Assembly (NCBI RefSeq): GCF_041537905.1
Contig: NZ_JBGRUO010000006.1
Span: forward strand, 62,001-126,000
DNA length: 64,000 nucleotides
Direction: 5' to 3'
Origin: Ruegeria_C sp041537905
Lineage (GTDB): Bacteria > Pseudomonadota > Alphaproteobacteria > Rhodobacterales > Rhodobacteraceae
Numbering within the stretch: position 1 is the stretch's first letter; the number at the start of each line of letters is the position of its first letter. Of the stretch, positions 52,596 through 60,492 are shown piece by piece. Position numbers and translations under genes: made by a program. The notes under the pieces were generated by a model. It was given only the letters and a program-made list of their open reading frames with translations, was not told where the DNA came from and searched no databases.

Positions 52596-54038
52596 TCAGA
52601 CGTGGCCGTCCTGCGGCAGCGACCCTTTGCTATGTCCCGCCATTCCGCCGGATACCTCCTCGGTTGCTTCATCCGACAATTCCTCAGGCAGCAGCAGGTT
52701 CAGCACAATGGCGATCAGGGCCGCGGGCAGCAACCCGCTGGTCATCAGGATGCGCAGCGTGTCCGGCAGGTATTGCACGGCTTTGGGGTCAAGTTGCAGG
52801 CCGAGCCCGATGGACAGCGAGATTGCAAAGATCACCATGTTGCGGCGATTCCAGTTCACGTCGGACAGCATCGAAATGCCCGCCGCGACAACCATGCCGA
52901 ACATGACGATCACACCGCCCCCTAGCACCTCGATCGGGATGGTGCGGATCACAGCGCCCACTTTCGGCACCAACCCGCACAGGATAAGGAACAGCGCGCC
53001 AATTGTGACCACGTGACGGCTCATGACACCTGTCATGGCGATCAGGCCCACATTCTGGCTGAAAGACGTGTTGGGGAAGCCGCCGAAGATACCGGCGACC
53101 GCAGACCCGACACCGTCGGCATAGGTCGCGCCGGTGATCTCTTCTTCGGTCGCCTCACGCCCCGCGCCACCCTTGGTGATGCCCGAGACATCGCCCACGG
53201 TTTCCACCGCCGAGACGAAAGCCATCAGGCAGAAGCCGATGATCGCGGCAAAGCCGAACTCGAACCCGTATTTGAACGGGACCGGGAAGGCGATGGGCGC
53301 CGCGCGGCCCCAACTTGTCGCGATGCCTTCCAGAGTGACCATGCCCATCGCCATGGCGTAGAAATATCCCACCACGATGCCGATCACGACAGCAGACACC
53401 GCCAGCATGCCCTTTGCGTAGAACTTCAACGCCAGCGTGACAAACACGACGACGAGGGCTGCCGACCAGTTCAGAAGGCTGCCATATTCCGGCTTGTCGA
53501 TCGCGGGCACGCCCCCTGCGGCGTATTGAATACCCACCTTCACCAGTGCCAGACCGATCATCGTGACCACGAGACCAGTCACAAGCGGTGGCAGCGCAAA
53601 GCGGATCTTACCGATGAAGGTTGCGATGAAGGCGTGGAACAGCCCGCCGACCAAAACGCCGCCAAAAAGAACGGGCAAAGCCTCGACCCCCTTGCCTGCT
53701 ACCAGCGGGATCATGATCGGAATGAAGGCAAAGCTGGTGCCCTGCACGATCGGCAGCCGCGCGCCGACCGGGCCGAAGCCGATGGTCTGCAAGAGCGTGG
53801 CAACCCCGGCAAACAGCATCGACATCTGGATCAGATAGGTCATGTCCGGGAAACCTTGCGCGCCCGCATCAGACCCGAACCCAAAACCGGCAGCGCCCGC
53901 GATGATGATCGCGGGCGTCACGTTTGACACGAACATGGCCAGAACATGCTGAATGCCCAAGGGTATAGCGCGGTGGAGCGCCGGGGTGTAATTCGGGTCG
54001 CGGAGCTGTTCCGGTGTCCCGATTGATGTGTCTGCCAT
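52596..54038 (-). CDS. NCS2-family urate/xanthine permease
   Basis: A 480-residue nucleobase:cation symporter of the NCS2 family (about 12-14 helices). Family segments are visible: RAIPLGIQHVLAMFVSNVTP at the start, PIVQGTSFAFIP, the GFCLMAFVSAVETVGDVSG signature helix near residue 270, and GGFPNTSFSQNVGL. Closest in type to urate/xanthine transporters (PucJ/UacT), fitting its place behind allA and puuE. ATG at 54038 with AGGAGG upstream; the longer frame overlaps allA. Confidence 0.92.
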   Translation of the reverse strand: MADTSIGTPEQLRDPNYTPALHRAIPLGIQHVLAMFVSNVTPAIIIAGAAGFGFGSDAGAQGFPDMTYLIQMSMLFAGVATLLQTIGFGPVGARLPIVQGTSFAFIPIMIPLVAGKGVEALPVLFGGVLVGGLFHAFIATFIGKIRFALPPLVTGLVVTMIGLALVKVGIQYAAGGVPAIDKPEYGSLLNWSAALVVVFVTLALKFYAKGMLAVSAVVIGIVVGYFYAMAMGMVTLEGIATSWGRAAPIAFPVPFKYGFEFGFAAIIGFCLMAFVSAVETVGDVSGITKGGAGREATEEEITGATYADGVGSAVAGIFGGFPNTSFSQNVGLIAMTGVMSRHVVTIGALFLILCGLVPKVGAVIRTIPIEVLGGGVIVMFGMVVAAGISMLSDVNWNRRNMVIFAISLSIGLGLQLDPKAVQYLPDTLRILMTSGLLPAALIAIVLNLLLPEELSDEATEEVSGGMAGHSKGSLPQDGHV

Positions 54039-54094
54039 GGGGGTGATCCTCCTGTGAAGATGCTTTGTGCTGGCTCCTTTGCCAACTTCGCTTT

Positions 54095-54580
54095 TCATCT
54101 TTCGACTACGTATTCCGTCTCGAACCAGTGTTCCTCAAGGTTCGCACCGTCTCCGATCCGGTCGATGACCGCAAACAGCCCCGGTTCGGACAACGGCGTC
54201 AGAACACCGTGCCAGGTGCCGCGGTAAAAATTGATCGCCTGACCGGGTTGGGTGAGAAAGGCCACCGGATTTTCCGGCACGCCATTGGTGTCGCTGGCCA
54301 CAACAACCAAAAACGGATCGGCGGACATCGGCACAAAGGCCTGACTGCCCGCCGGGTGACGCTCGACCATCCTCAGGGCCAGAGGCAGGGTTTCCTTCTC
54401 CCCTCTGAAGATGCTGATGCCAGCCGCGCCATCCGAGAAATCCAAACGCGCGCAGTCGTGAAACCGGGCGCAGCGGCCTTGGTTTATCAGTTTGTCAGGG
54501 TCGCCGCTTGCCTCCATCACATCGCCATAAGGCGCGAAGGCTTCGGCGGTCAGGGGCTCGGCCTTGATATGTCTGGTCAT
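54095..54580 (-). CDS. allA: Ureidoglycolate lyase AllA
   Basis: A 161-residue cupin-like enzyme splitting ureidoglycolate into glyoxylate and urea. Motifs: AEAFAPYGDVMEA near the start, ERHPAGSQAFVPM, and INFYRGTWHGVLTPL with the metal/substrate histidine. It overlaps puuE by four bases (ATGA) and lies upstream of the urate permease gene on the same strand. Its glyoxylate product is the substrate of the neighbouring bhc cycle. Confidence 0.94.
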   Translation of the reverse strand: MTRHIKAEPLTAEAFAPYGDVMEASGDPDKLINQGRCARFHDCARLDFSDGAAGISIFRGEKETLPLALRMVERHPAGSQAFVPMSADPFLVVVASDTNGVPENPVAFLTQPGQAINFYRGTWHGVLTPLSEPGLFAVIDRIGDGANLEEHWFETEYVVER

Positions 54581-55989
54581 GCGCCGAGCTTCTCCAGCAG
54601 CCGCAATTCGGCGATGCGTTCCACCTGTTTGCAGGCCTCGTCGAATTCGGTCGCCCGGTCATGCCCGATCCGGCGCTCAAACGCCTCCATGATCGACGCC
54701 TTGGTGTTGTCGCGTACAGCAATGATGAAGGGAAAACCGAATTTCGAGGTATAGGCCTCGTTCAATCGCGTGAAACTAGCACGTTCCTCATCCGTCAGCG
54801 CGTCCAGGCCAACAGAAGCCTGCTCGGCCGTGGATTCAGCAGTCAGCCGTTTGGCTTCGGCCAGCTTGCCCGCCAGATCCGGGTGCGCGGTCAGGACGCC
54901 AAGGCGCTTGTCCTCGGGTGCGGCGCGGAACACGCGGGCCAGCATCTGATGGACACCGCGCGCGGTGTCATGCGTGGGGCCCAGTTCAAGATCATGCGCG
55001 CCTTCGGCGATCCAGGGGCTGTGTTCAAAAATACCGCCGAACTCGGCCACAAAGCTGTCGCGGTCCATTTCGGAGGGGCGAGGGTTTTGCATCGGGGGGT
55101 TCTCCTGTGCCCAGTGCTGCGCGATCTGCAGCCGCGTCGCGAACCAGACGTCTTCGTGGGATTTGAAATACTCGATCACCCGGCGCAGAGCGGCGGCGCG
55201 ACCAGGACGCCCGATGAGGCGACAATGCAGACCGATCGACAGCATCTTGGGCGCACCGGCGGTACCCTCTTCGTAGAGCGTGTCGAAGCTGTCCTTAAGA
55301 TAGGTTTCGAACTGATCGCCGCTGGTAAAGCCTGCCTGAATGGCGAAACGCATGTCGTTGCAATCCAGCGTGTAAGGAACAATCAACTGATCCCGCGCGC
55401 CACAACGCATCCAATAGGGCAGATCATCGGCATAGCTGTCAGCGACATAGTCGAACTGGCCGGTCTCAGCCGCCAGCCGCACCGTGTTGTTGGAGCAGCG
55501 CCCGGTATACCAGCCGCGCGGTGCCTCCCCGGTTACCTCTCGATGCAGCCGGATGGCCTCGGCAATCTGCGCGCGCTCGTCTTCTTCGGCCATATCCTTG
55601 TGCTCGACCCATTTCAGGCCATGACTGGCAATCTCCCAGCCCGCCGCCTTCATCGCGGCAACCTGCTCGGGCGCGCGCGCCAGGGCTGTCGCAACCCCGT
55701 AAACGGTGATGGGCAGATCGCTCAGCAGCCTGTGAACCCGCCAGAACCCGGCACGCGCGCCGTATTCATAGATCGATTCCATGTTCCAATGGCGTTGACC
55801 GGGCCAGGGCTGCGCGCCGGTAATCTCGGACAGAAACGCCTCAGAGGCGGCATCCCCGTGCAGGATGTTGTTTTCGCCGCCCTCTTCATAGTTCAACACG
55901 ATCTGCACGGCGATCTTCGCGCCGTTCGGCCAGTTGGCGGCAGGCGGGGTGGCGCCATAGCCTGTCATGTCACGGGGGTAGCGGGTCAC
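54577..55989 (-). CDS. puuE: Bifunctional allantoinase (PuuE) / OHCU decarboxylase (UraD) fusion
   Basis: A 470-residue two-domain protein. Residues 1 to about 305 form a PuuE-type allantoinase (polysaccharide-deacetylase fold: NYEEGGENNILHGDA, EIASHGLKWVEH, IGLHCRLIGRPGR) opening S-allantoin to allantoate. From about 310 to the end is an OHCU decarboxylase (FGGIFEHSPWIAE with the catalytic His, LTAHPDLAGK, FTRLNEAYTSKFGFPFI), which makes S-allantoin. The fusion joins successive steps in one chain, with the second step N-terminal. GTG start at 55989 with AAGGA eight bases upstream. Confidence 0.93.
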   Translation of the reverse strand: MTRYPRDMTGYGATPPAANWPNGAKIAVQIVLNYEEGGENNILHGDAASEAFLSEITGAQPWPGQRHWNMESIYEYGARAGFWRVHRLLSDLPITVYGVATALARAPEQVAAMKAAGWEIASHGLKWVEHKDMAEEDERAQIAEAIRLHREVTGEAPRGWYTGRCSNNTVRLAAETGQFDYVADSYADDLPYWMRCGARDQLIVPYTLDCNDMRFAIQAGFTSGDQFETYLKDSFDTLYEEGTAGAPKMLSIGLHCRLIGRPGRAAALRRVIEYFKSHEDVWFATRLQIAQHWAQENPPMQNPRPSEMDRDSFVAEFGGIFEHSPWIAEGAHDLELGPTHDTARGVHQMLARVFRAAPEDKRLGVLTAHPDLAGKLAEAKRLTAESTAEQASVGLDALTDEERASFTRLNEAYTSKFGFPFIIAVRDNTKASIMEAFERRIGHDRATEFDEACKQVERIAELRLLEKLGA

Positions 55990-56140
55990 GCTTGTGTTCC
56001 TTTTGCTTTCATTCCTCTGTAATCCAAAACAATTCAAAAATTTTTCAAAAAAACGACGAAAGAGTATCTTGCCCAGAGCGCTTTGCAGCCTGCTAGGCAT
56101 TGCGCCTATAAAAACAGCACCGCAAAAAGGAGAGGCAACA

Positions 56141-56494
56141 ATGACCGGATATCTGACAACTCATGTGCTTGACACCGCGCGTGGCTGTCCGGCGCAAGGC
56201 CTCAGGGTCGAGCTTTACCGGCTGGACGGGGACAAGCGCACGCATCTCAAGACGCTTGTGACCAATGATGACGGGCGCACGGATGAACAAATCCTGCCCG
56301 CCGAGGCGTTCGAAACCGGTGTGTACGAGCTGGTCTTTCACGCGGGCAGCTATCTTGACGCCTGTGGCACCCCGCCCGAGACCCCGCGCTTCCTTGATGT
56401 CATCCCTCTCAGGTTCGGCATGTCGGAAGCCTCGCATTATCACGTGCCGCTGCTGCTGTCCCCGTTCGGCTATTCCACCTATCGCGGCAGCTAG
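56141..56494 (+). CDS. uraH: 5-Hydroxyisourate hydrolase
   Basis: A 117-residue transthyretin-like enzyme hydrolysing 5-hydroxyisourate to OHCU. It has the N-terminal LTTHVLDTARGCPAQGL with the active-site His, the C-terminal HYHVPLLLSPFGYSTYRGS and the signature final tetrapeptide YRGS. AAAGGAGAGG precedes the ATG; earlier codons in frame are AT-rich spacer. Divergent from puuE-uraD; its 3' end overlaps the convergent LysR gene by four bases. Confidence 0.95.
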   Translation: MTGYLTTHVLDTARGCPAQGLRVELYRLDGDKRTHLKTLVTNDDGRTDEQILPAEAFETGVYELVFHAGSYLDACGTPPETPRFLDVIPLRFGMSEASHYHVPLLLSPFGYSTYRGS

Positions 56495-57411
56495 GCCCGA
56501 AAGGCACTGCCGCGAATAACCTTGCCAATCCGCTCAATCACGAACTCCATGAACAGGCGCGTTTTGGGGTCCTGCCATTTGCGGTGGGTGAACAGGCACG
56601 CCATCTGGATGGACTCCGGCGGCGTTTCCATCGCGACGGGCACCAGAGCGCCGGATTTGATATGTTCCGAGACCTCGAATACCGGCTTCATCGCGATCCC
56701 GTTCCCCCCCAGCGCCCAATCTGTCAGCACATCGCCATCATCGGATTCATAGCGACCCGAGACCGGAAATTTCTTGGGGCCGTCCACGGTCATCAACGGC
56801 CATTGAAACTCGGTTGCCCCCGGAAACCGCAGGTTCAGGCATTCATGACGTTCTGACACCAGTTGCTCCCCGGATGCCGGATTTCCGCGCTCCGCGATAT
56901 AAGAAGGCGCGGCGCAGAGCACCCTGTCCACGTCGGCAATCTTGCGGATGCGCAGGTTGCTGTCTTCGGGCTGGCCCAGGAAAAACGCCAGGTCCAACCC
57001 CTCGGTCGTCAAATCGACATTGCGATCCGTCAGACGCAACCGGATTTTGACCTCCGGGTATTCCTTCAGGAAATTGGGAACCTGCGGTGCGATCAATCTG
57101 CGTCCGACCCCCAGTGGTGCGGCCACATACAGAGAGCCCTTTGGGTATTCGGTGATGTTGACGACCTGCGCCTCGGCGCTTTCGACGGATTCCAGAATGT
57201 CACAAGCGCCGGTGTAAAAGGCCTGCCCCTGCTCGGTCGGAGTAAGGCTGCGAGTCGTCCGTTGGAACAACCTGACGCTCAAGTGTTCTTCGAGCTGCGA
57301 AATACGCGACGAGGTCACAGCCGGTGAGATGCGCAGGTCACGACCCGCAGCAGACATGCTTCCCAGTTCATAGACACGCACAAAGGTGCGGATATTGTCG
57401 AGATAGGACAT
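56491..57411 (-). CDS. LysR-family regulator, paralogue of the xdh regulator
   Basis: A 306-residue LysR protein: winged helix-turn-helix (GRDLRISPAVTSSRISQLE) and effector domain. It shares domain limits and many identical segments with the regulator at 37269 (GVGRRxIAPxVPxF, DLAFFLGQPEDSN / DVAFFVGQPQDSN). Divergent from puuD with a 21-bp palindrome between them, so it should control urate hydroxylase, probably in response to urate. The pair arose by duplication and brackets the purine region. Confidence 0.92.
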   Translation of the reverse strand: MSYLDNIRTFVRVYELGSMSAAGRDLRISPAVTSSRISQLEEHLSVRLFQRTTRSLTPTEQGQAFYTGACDILESVESAEAQVVNITEYPKGSLYVAAPLGVGRRLIAPQVPNFLKEYPEVKIRLRLTDRNVDLTTEGLDLAFFLGQPEDSNLRIRKIADVDRVLCAAPSYIAERGNPASGEQLVSERHECLNLRFPGATEFQWPLMTVDGPKKFPVSGRYESDDGDVLTDWALGGNGIAMKPVFEVSEHIKSGALVPVAMETPPESIQMACLFTHRKWQDPKTRLFMEFVIERIGKVIRGSAFRA

Positions 57412-57435
57412 TGTTCTGTTTTTTTTGATGCTTCT

Positions 57436-57456
57436 TGGTATTCTTCGACAATACCA
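57436..57456. promoter_or_regulatory. 21-bp palindrome between LysR and puuD (operator)
   Basis: TGGTATT (57436-57442) and AATACCA (57450-57456) are exact inverted copies with a 7-base spacer, 25 bp upstream of the LysR start and 53 bp upstream of puuD. Its length is close to the 23-bp palindrome at the other LysR gene, but the sequence differs, so the two regulators probably have separate specificities. Confidence 0.65.
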
Positions 57457-57509
57457 GAGTAATGCGCGGTCGCATAGGGTGCCCCGGTAAAGAACAAGAG
57501 GAAACTGCT

Positions 57510-58745
57510 ATGTATGATCTGGCTGTGGCGTGGGACTGGGTCGCGTTCTCGGTCCGCTGGTTGCACGTCATCACCGCAATGGCGTGGATTGGCGCGTCAT
57601 TCTATTTCATCGCCCTCGACCTGATGCTGAAGCCAAACCAGGCGCTGCCGGACGGCGCTAACGGAGAAGAGTGGGAGGTTCACGGCGGCGGCTTCTATCA
57701 CACAGTCAAATATCTGGTGGCCCCGGCTCAGATGCCCGAACACCTGACCTGGCACAAATGGCAAAGCTACATGACGTGGGTGTCCGGCGCGGCCCTGCTG
57801 ATGATCATCTACTGGGTAGGGGGCGAGTTGTTCCTGCTTGACCCGACCAAGGTCGAATTGTCGCTGTGGCAGGGCATCCTGATTTCGGGCGGGTCGCTGA
57901 CCATCGGCTGGCTGGCCTATGATTACCTGTGCAAATCCAAGCTGGGCGAGCGGCCCACCTTGCTGATGCTACTGCTCTTCGCCATTCTTGTTGCGATGTC
58001 ATGGGGTTATAACCAGATCTTCACCGGCCGCGCGGCACTCCTGCATCTGGGCGCCTTTACCGCCACCATCATGACCGCGAACGTGTTCTTCCAGATCATG
58101 CCCAATCAGCGCGTCGTGGTTGCTGACCTTAAGGCGGGCAGAACGCCGGATGCCAAATACGGCAAGATCGCCAAGCTGCGCTCAACCCATAACAACTACC
58201 TGACACTGCCGGTTGTCTTCCTGATGTTGTCGAACCACTATCCGCTGGCCTTCGGCACGCAATATGCCTGGATCATCGCCAGCCTGATCTTCCTGACCGG
58301 CGTGACGATCCGCCACTACTTCAACACCATGCACGCAACAGGCAAAGGCCCGCATTGGACCTGGGGTGTGACGGTCATCCTGATGATCCTGATTGCCTGG
58401 CTGTCCTCGGTGCGCCCGACCCAGACCTGGGAGGAGGCCGAGGCCCAGCCTCTGACCCCCTATGAGCAGAAATTCGCGTCAGCCGCCGGGTTTGAAGAGG
58501 CCTATGACACGGTGTTGGGCAACTGTTCGATGTGTCATGCAAGGGAACCGGTCTGGGGCGCCATGAAATGGGCCCCCAAAGGCGTCTATCTGGAAACACC
58601 GGGCGATGTCGCGCGCCAAGCCAGCGAGATCTACCTGCAGGCCGGGATAAGCCACGCCATGCCGCCCCCGAATGCGGTGCAAATGGATGAAGAGGCCCGC
58701 GCCCTGATCGTTGCCTGGGTGAACGAAGTTCGGCAGAAAGAGTGA
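57510..58745 (+). CDS. puuD: Membrane urate hydroxylase PuuD with fused cytochrome c
   Basis: A 411-residue membrane protein oxidising urate to 5-hydroxyisourate and delivering electrons to a cytochrome c domain at its own C-terminus. About eight helices (conserved RWLHVITAMAWIGASFYFIA and FYHTVKYLVAP) are followed by a heme motif CSMCH near residue 340 and a MPPPNA Met-ligand segment. As it passes electrons to the respiratory chain, no H2O2 should be made. AAGAGG stands before the ATG at 57510. Next step: uraH. Confidence 0.94.
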   Translation: MYDLAVAWDWVAFSVRWLHVITAMAWIGASFYFIALDLMLKPNQALPDGANGEEWEVHGGGFYHTVKYLVAPAQMPEHLTWHKWQSYMTWVSGAALLMIIYWVGGELFLLDPTKVELSLWQGILISGGSLTIGWLAYDYLCKSKLGERPTLLMLLLFAILVAMSWGYNQIFTGRAALLHLGAFTATIMTANVFFQIMPNQRVVVADLKAGRTPDAKYGKIAKLRSTHNNYLTLPVVFLMLSNHYPLAFGTQYAWIIASLIFLTGVTIRHYFNTMHATGKGPHWTWGVTVILMILIAWLSSVRPTQTWEEAEAQPLTPYEQKFASAAGFEEAYDTVLGNCSMCHAREPVWGAMKWAPKGVYLETPGDVARQASEIYLQAGISHAMPPPNAVQMDEEARALIVAWVNEVRQKE

Positions 58746-58817
58746 AGGGGCAAGCCACGATACCCTCACTCAGGACGCTGCCGCTTTGCTGGTGACCGTC
58801 ACAAGTGTTACGAGACA

Positions 58818-58835
58818 GGCAGGCCCTGCCGTTTT
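58818..58835 (+). terminator. Possible weak terminator after puuD
   Basis: GGCAG (58818-58822) pairs with CTGCC (58826-58830) around GCC and is followed by GTTTTC, about 70 bp after the puuD stop. The stem is short; this is only a plausible terminator. The rest of the 195-bp gap before soxB holds no gene I can support. Confidence 0.4.
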
Positions 58836-58940
58836 CTCCCAATCCGTACCACTTAAGGTCTGATTCAACACCACCGATGTCGGATTTGAGAATACCCAAG
58901 AGGTGAATTTGTGTGAATTCTGGCAAAAAAGGTCCGATTC

Positions 58941-60191
58941 ATGCGATATTCCGGCTTCAAGGTCATCAAAGAGGCGCTCACCGGTCACCAAGGCTGGAAA
59001 CCGGCCTGGCGCGATCCCGAACCCAAGGCGCATTATGACGTCGTGGTGATTGGCGGTGGCGGCCATGGGCTGGCCACAGCGCATTACCTCGCCAAGGTCT
59101 ATGGGCAGCGCAACGTCGCGGTGATCGAAAAGGGTTGGATCGGCGGCGGCAATGTGGGGCGCAACACCACCATCATCCGCTCGAATTATCTGCTGGATGG
59201 CAATGAACCCTTCTATGAATTCTCGCTGAAGCTGTGGGAAGGGCTGGAACAGGACCTGAACTATAACGCGATGGTCAGCCAGCGCGGGATCATCAACCTG
59301 ATCCACACGGACGCGCAGCGCGATGCCTATACCCGGCGCGGCAATGCGATGATCCTGAACGGGGCCGATGCGGAACTGCTGGATGCCGAGCAGGTGCGCA
59401 AGGAATATCCCTATCTGAACTTCAACGACGCGCGTTTTCCGATCAAGGGCGGGCTGGCGCAGCGGCGCGGCGGTACGGTACGCCATGATGCGGTTGCCTG
59501 GGGCTATGCCCGGTCGGCCGACAGCCATGGCGTCGACATCATCCAGAATTGCGAGGTCACCGGGTTGCGGATCGAGGACGGCAAATGCCTTGGCGTCGAA
59601 ACCTCAAAGGGCTTCATCGGCGCAGGCAAGGTCGGCTGTGCGGTTGCGGGCAACTCGGGGCGCGTGATGGGGATGGCCGATATCCGGCTGCCCATCGAAA
59701 GTCATGTGCTGCAGGCCTTCGTCTCTGAAGGTCTCAAACCGGTCCTGCCAGGCGTGATCACCTTTGGCGCGGGGCATTTCTATGTCAGCCAGTCTGACAA
59801 GGGCGGGCTGGTCTTTGGCGGCGATATCGACGGCTATAACACCTACGCCCAACGCGGCAATCTGCCGGTGGTCGAGGATGTGTGTGAGGGCGGTATGGCC
59901 CTGATGCCGATGATTGGCCGCGCGCGGCTGCTGCGGATGTGGGGCGGGATCATGGACATGTCGATGGATGGCTCGCCGATCATCGACCAGACCCATATCG
60001 ACGGGCTCTATTTCAATGGCGGCTGGTGTTATGGCGGGTTCAAGGCAACCCCGGCCTCGGGCTATTGCTTTGCCCATCTTTTGGCGCGGGATGAACCGCA
60101 TCCCACCGCCACCGCCTATCGGTTGGACCGGTTCCGCACCGGTCGCATGATCGACGAAAAAGGCGTGGGCAACCAGCCCAACCTGCATTGA
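58941..60191 (+). CDS. soxB: Sarcosine oxidase subunit beta
   Basis: A 416-residue FAD subunit of heterotetrameric sarcosine oxidase. FAD Rossmann motif VVIGGGGHGLATAHYLA is near residues 35-51; GRNTTIIRSNYL and the covalent-FMN histidine region GGTVRHDAVAWGY are present. It demethylates sarcosine, giving glycine and a C1 unit with O2 as acceptor. First gene of soxBDAG, 195 bp after puuD on the same strand. Confidence 0.95.
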   Translation: MRYSGFKVIKEALTGHQGWKPAWRDPEPKAHYDVVVIGGGGHGLATAHYLAKVYGQRNVAVIEKGWIGGGNVGRNTTIIRSNYLLDGNEPFYEFSLKLWEGLEQDLNYNAMVSQRGIINLIHTDAQRDAYTRRGNAMILNGADAELLDAEQVRKEYPYLNFNDARFPIKGGLAQRRGGTVRHDAVAWGYARSADSHGVDIIQNCEVTGLRIEDGKCLGVETSKGFIGAGKVGCAVAGNSGRVMGMADIRLPIESHVLQAFVSEGLKPVLPGVITFGAGHFYVSQSDKGGLVFGGDIDGYNTYAQRGNLPVVEDVCEGGMALMPMIGRARLLRMWGGIMDMSMDGSPIIDQTHIDGLYFNGGWCYGGFKATPASGYCFAHLLARDEPHPTATAYRLDRFRTGRMIDEKGVGNQPNLH

Positions 60192-60204
60192 GGGGAACGA
60201 CACC

Positions 60205-60492
60205 ATGATTATCGACCACCCCTTGCTGGGTCCGCGCGACAGCTCGGAATTTGTCTATCTCGGCGACGCATCGCTGATCGAGCGGCCCGACTGGCAGGCC
60301 GAGAACGCGGCAGAGGCCTTTTACGACTACGCCTATCTGCGCGACAATCCCGCCGGGGAACATCGCGAGCTGTGGTTTCACGAAAGCGGCGACCGGTCCT
60401 GGCTGGTGGTCACGCGCAATACCATGACCCATGAGATTTCAAAGGTGGAACTGGCCCGCGACGTGGCCCGGGCTCGGGGGCGATCCAAATGA
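60205..60492 (+). CDS. soxD: Sarcosine oxidase subunit delta without zinc cysteines
   Basis: A 95-residue delta subunit with the family segments GPRDSSEFVYLGDA and DNPAGEHRELWFHESGDRSWL. In well-studied SoxD a zinc ion is held by two N-terminal cysteines (CPHCGPRD-type), one His and one Cys (HxxGCR-type). Here the first motif reads DHPLLGPRD and the second HESGDR, so all three cysteines are gone and only the His (residue 59) remains. The protein is otherwise full length. Its stop overlaps soxA by four bases. Confidence 0.93.
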   Translation: MIIDHPLLGPRDSSEFVYLGDASLIERPDWQAENAAEAFYDYAYLRDNPAGEHRELWFHESGDRSWLVVTRNTMTHEISKVELARDVARARGRSK

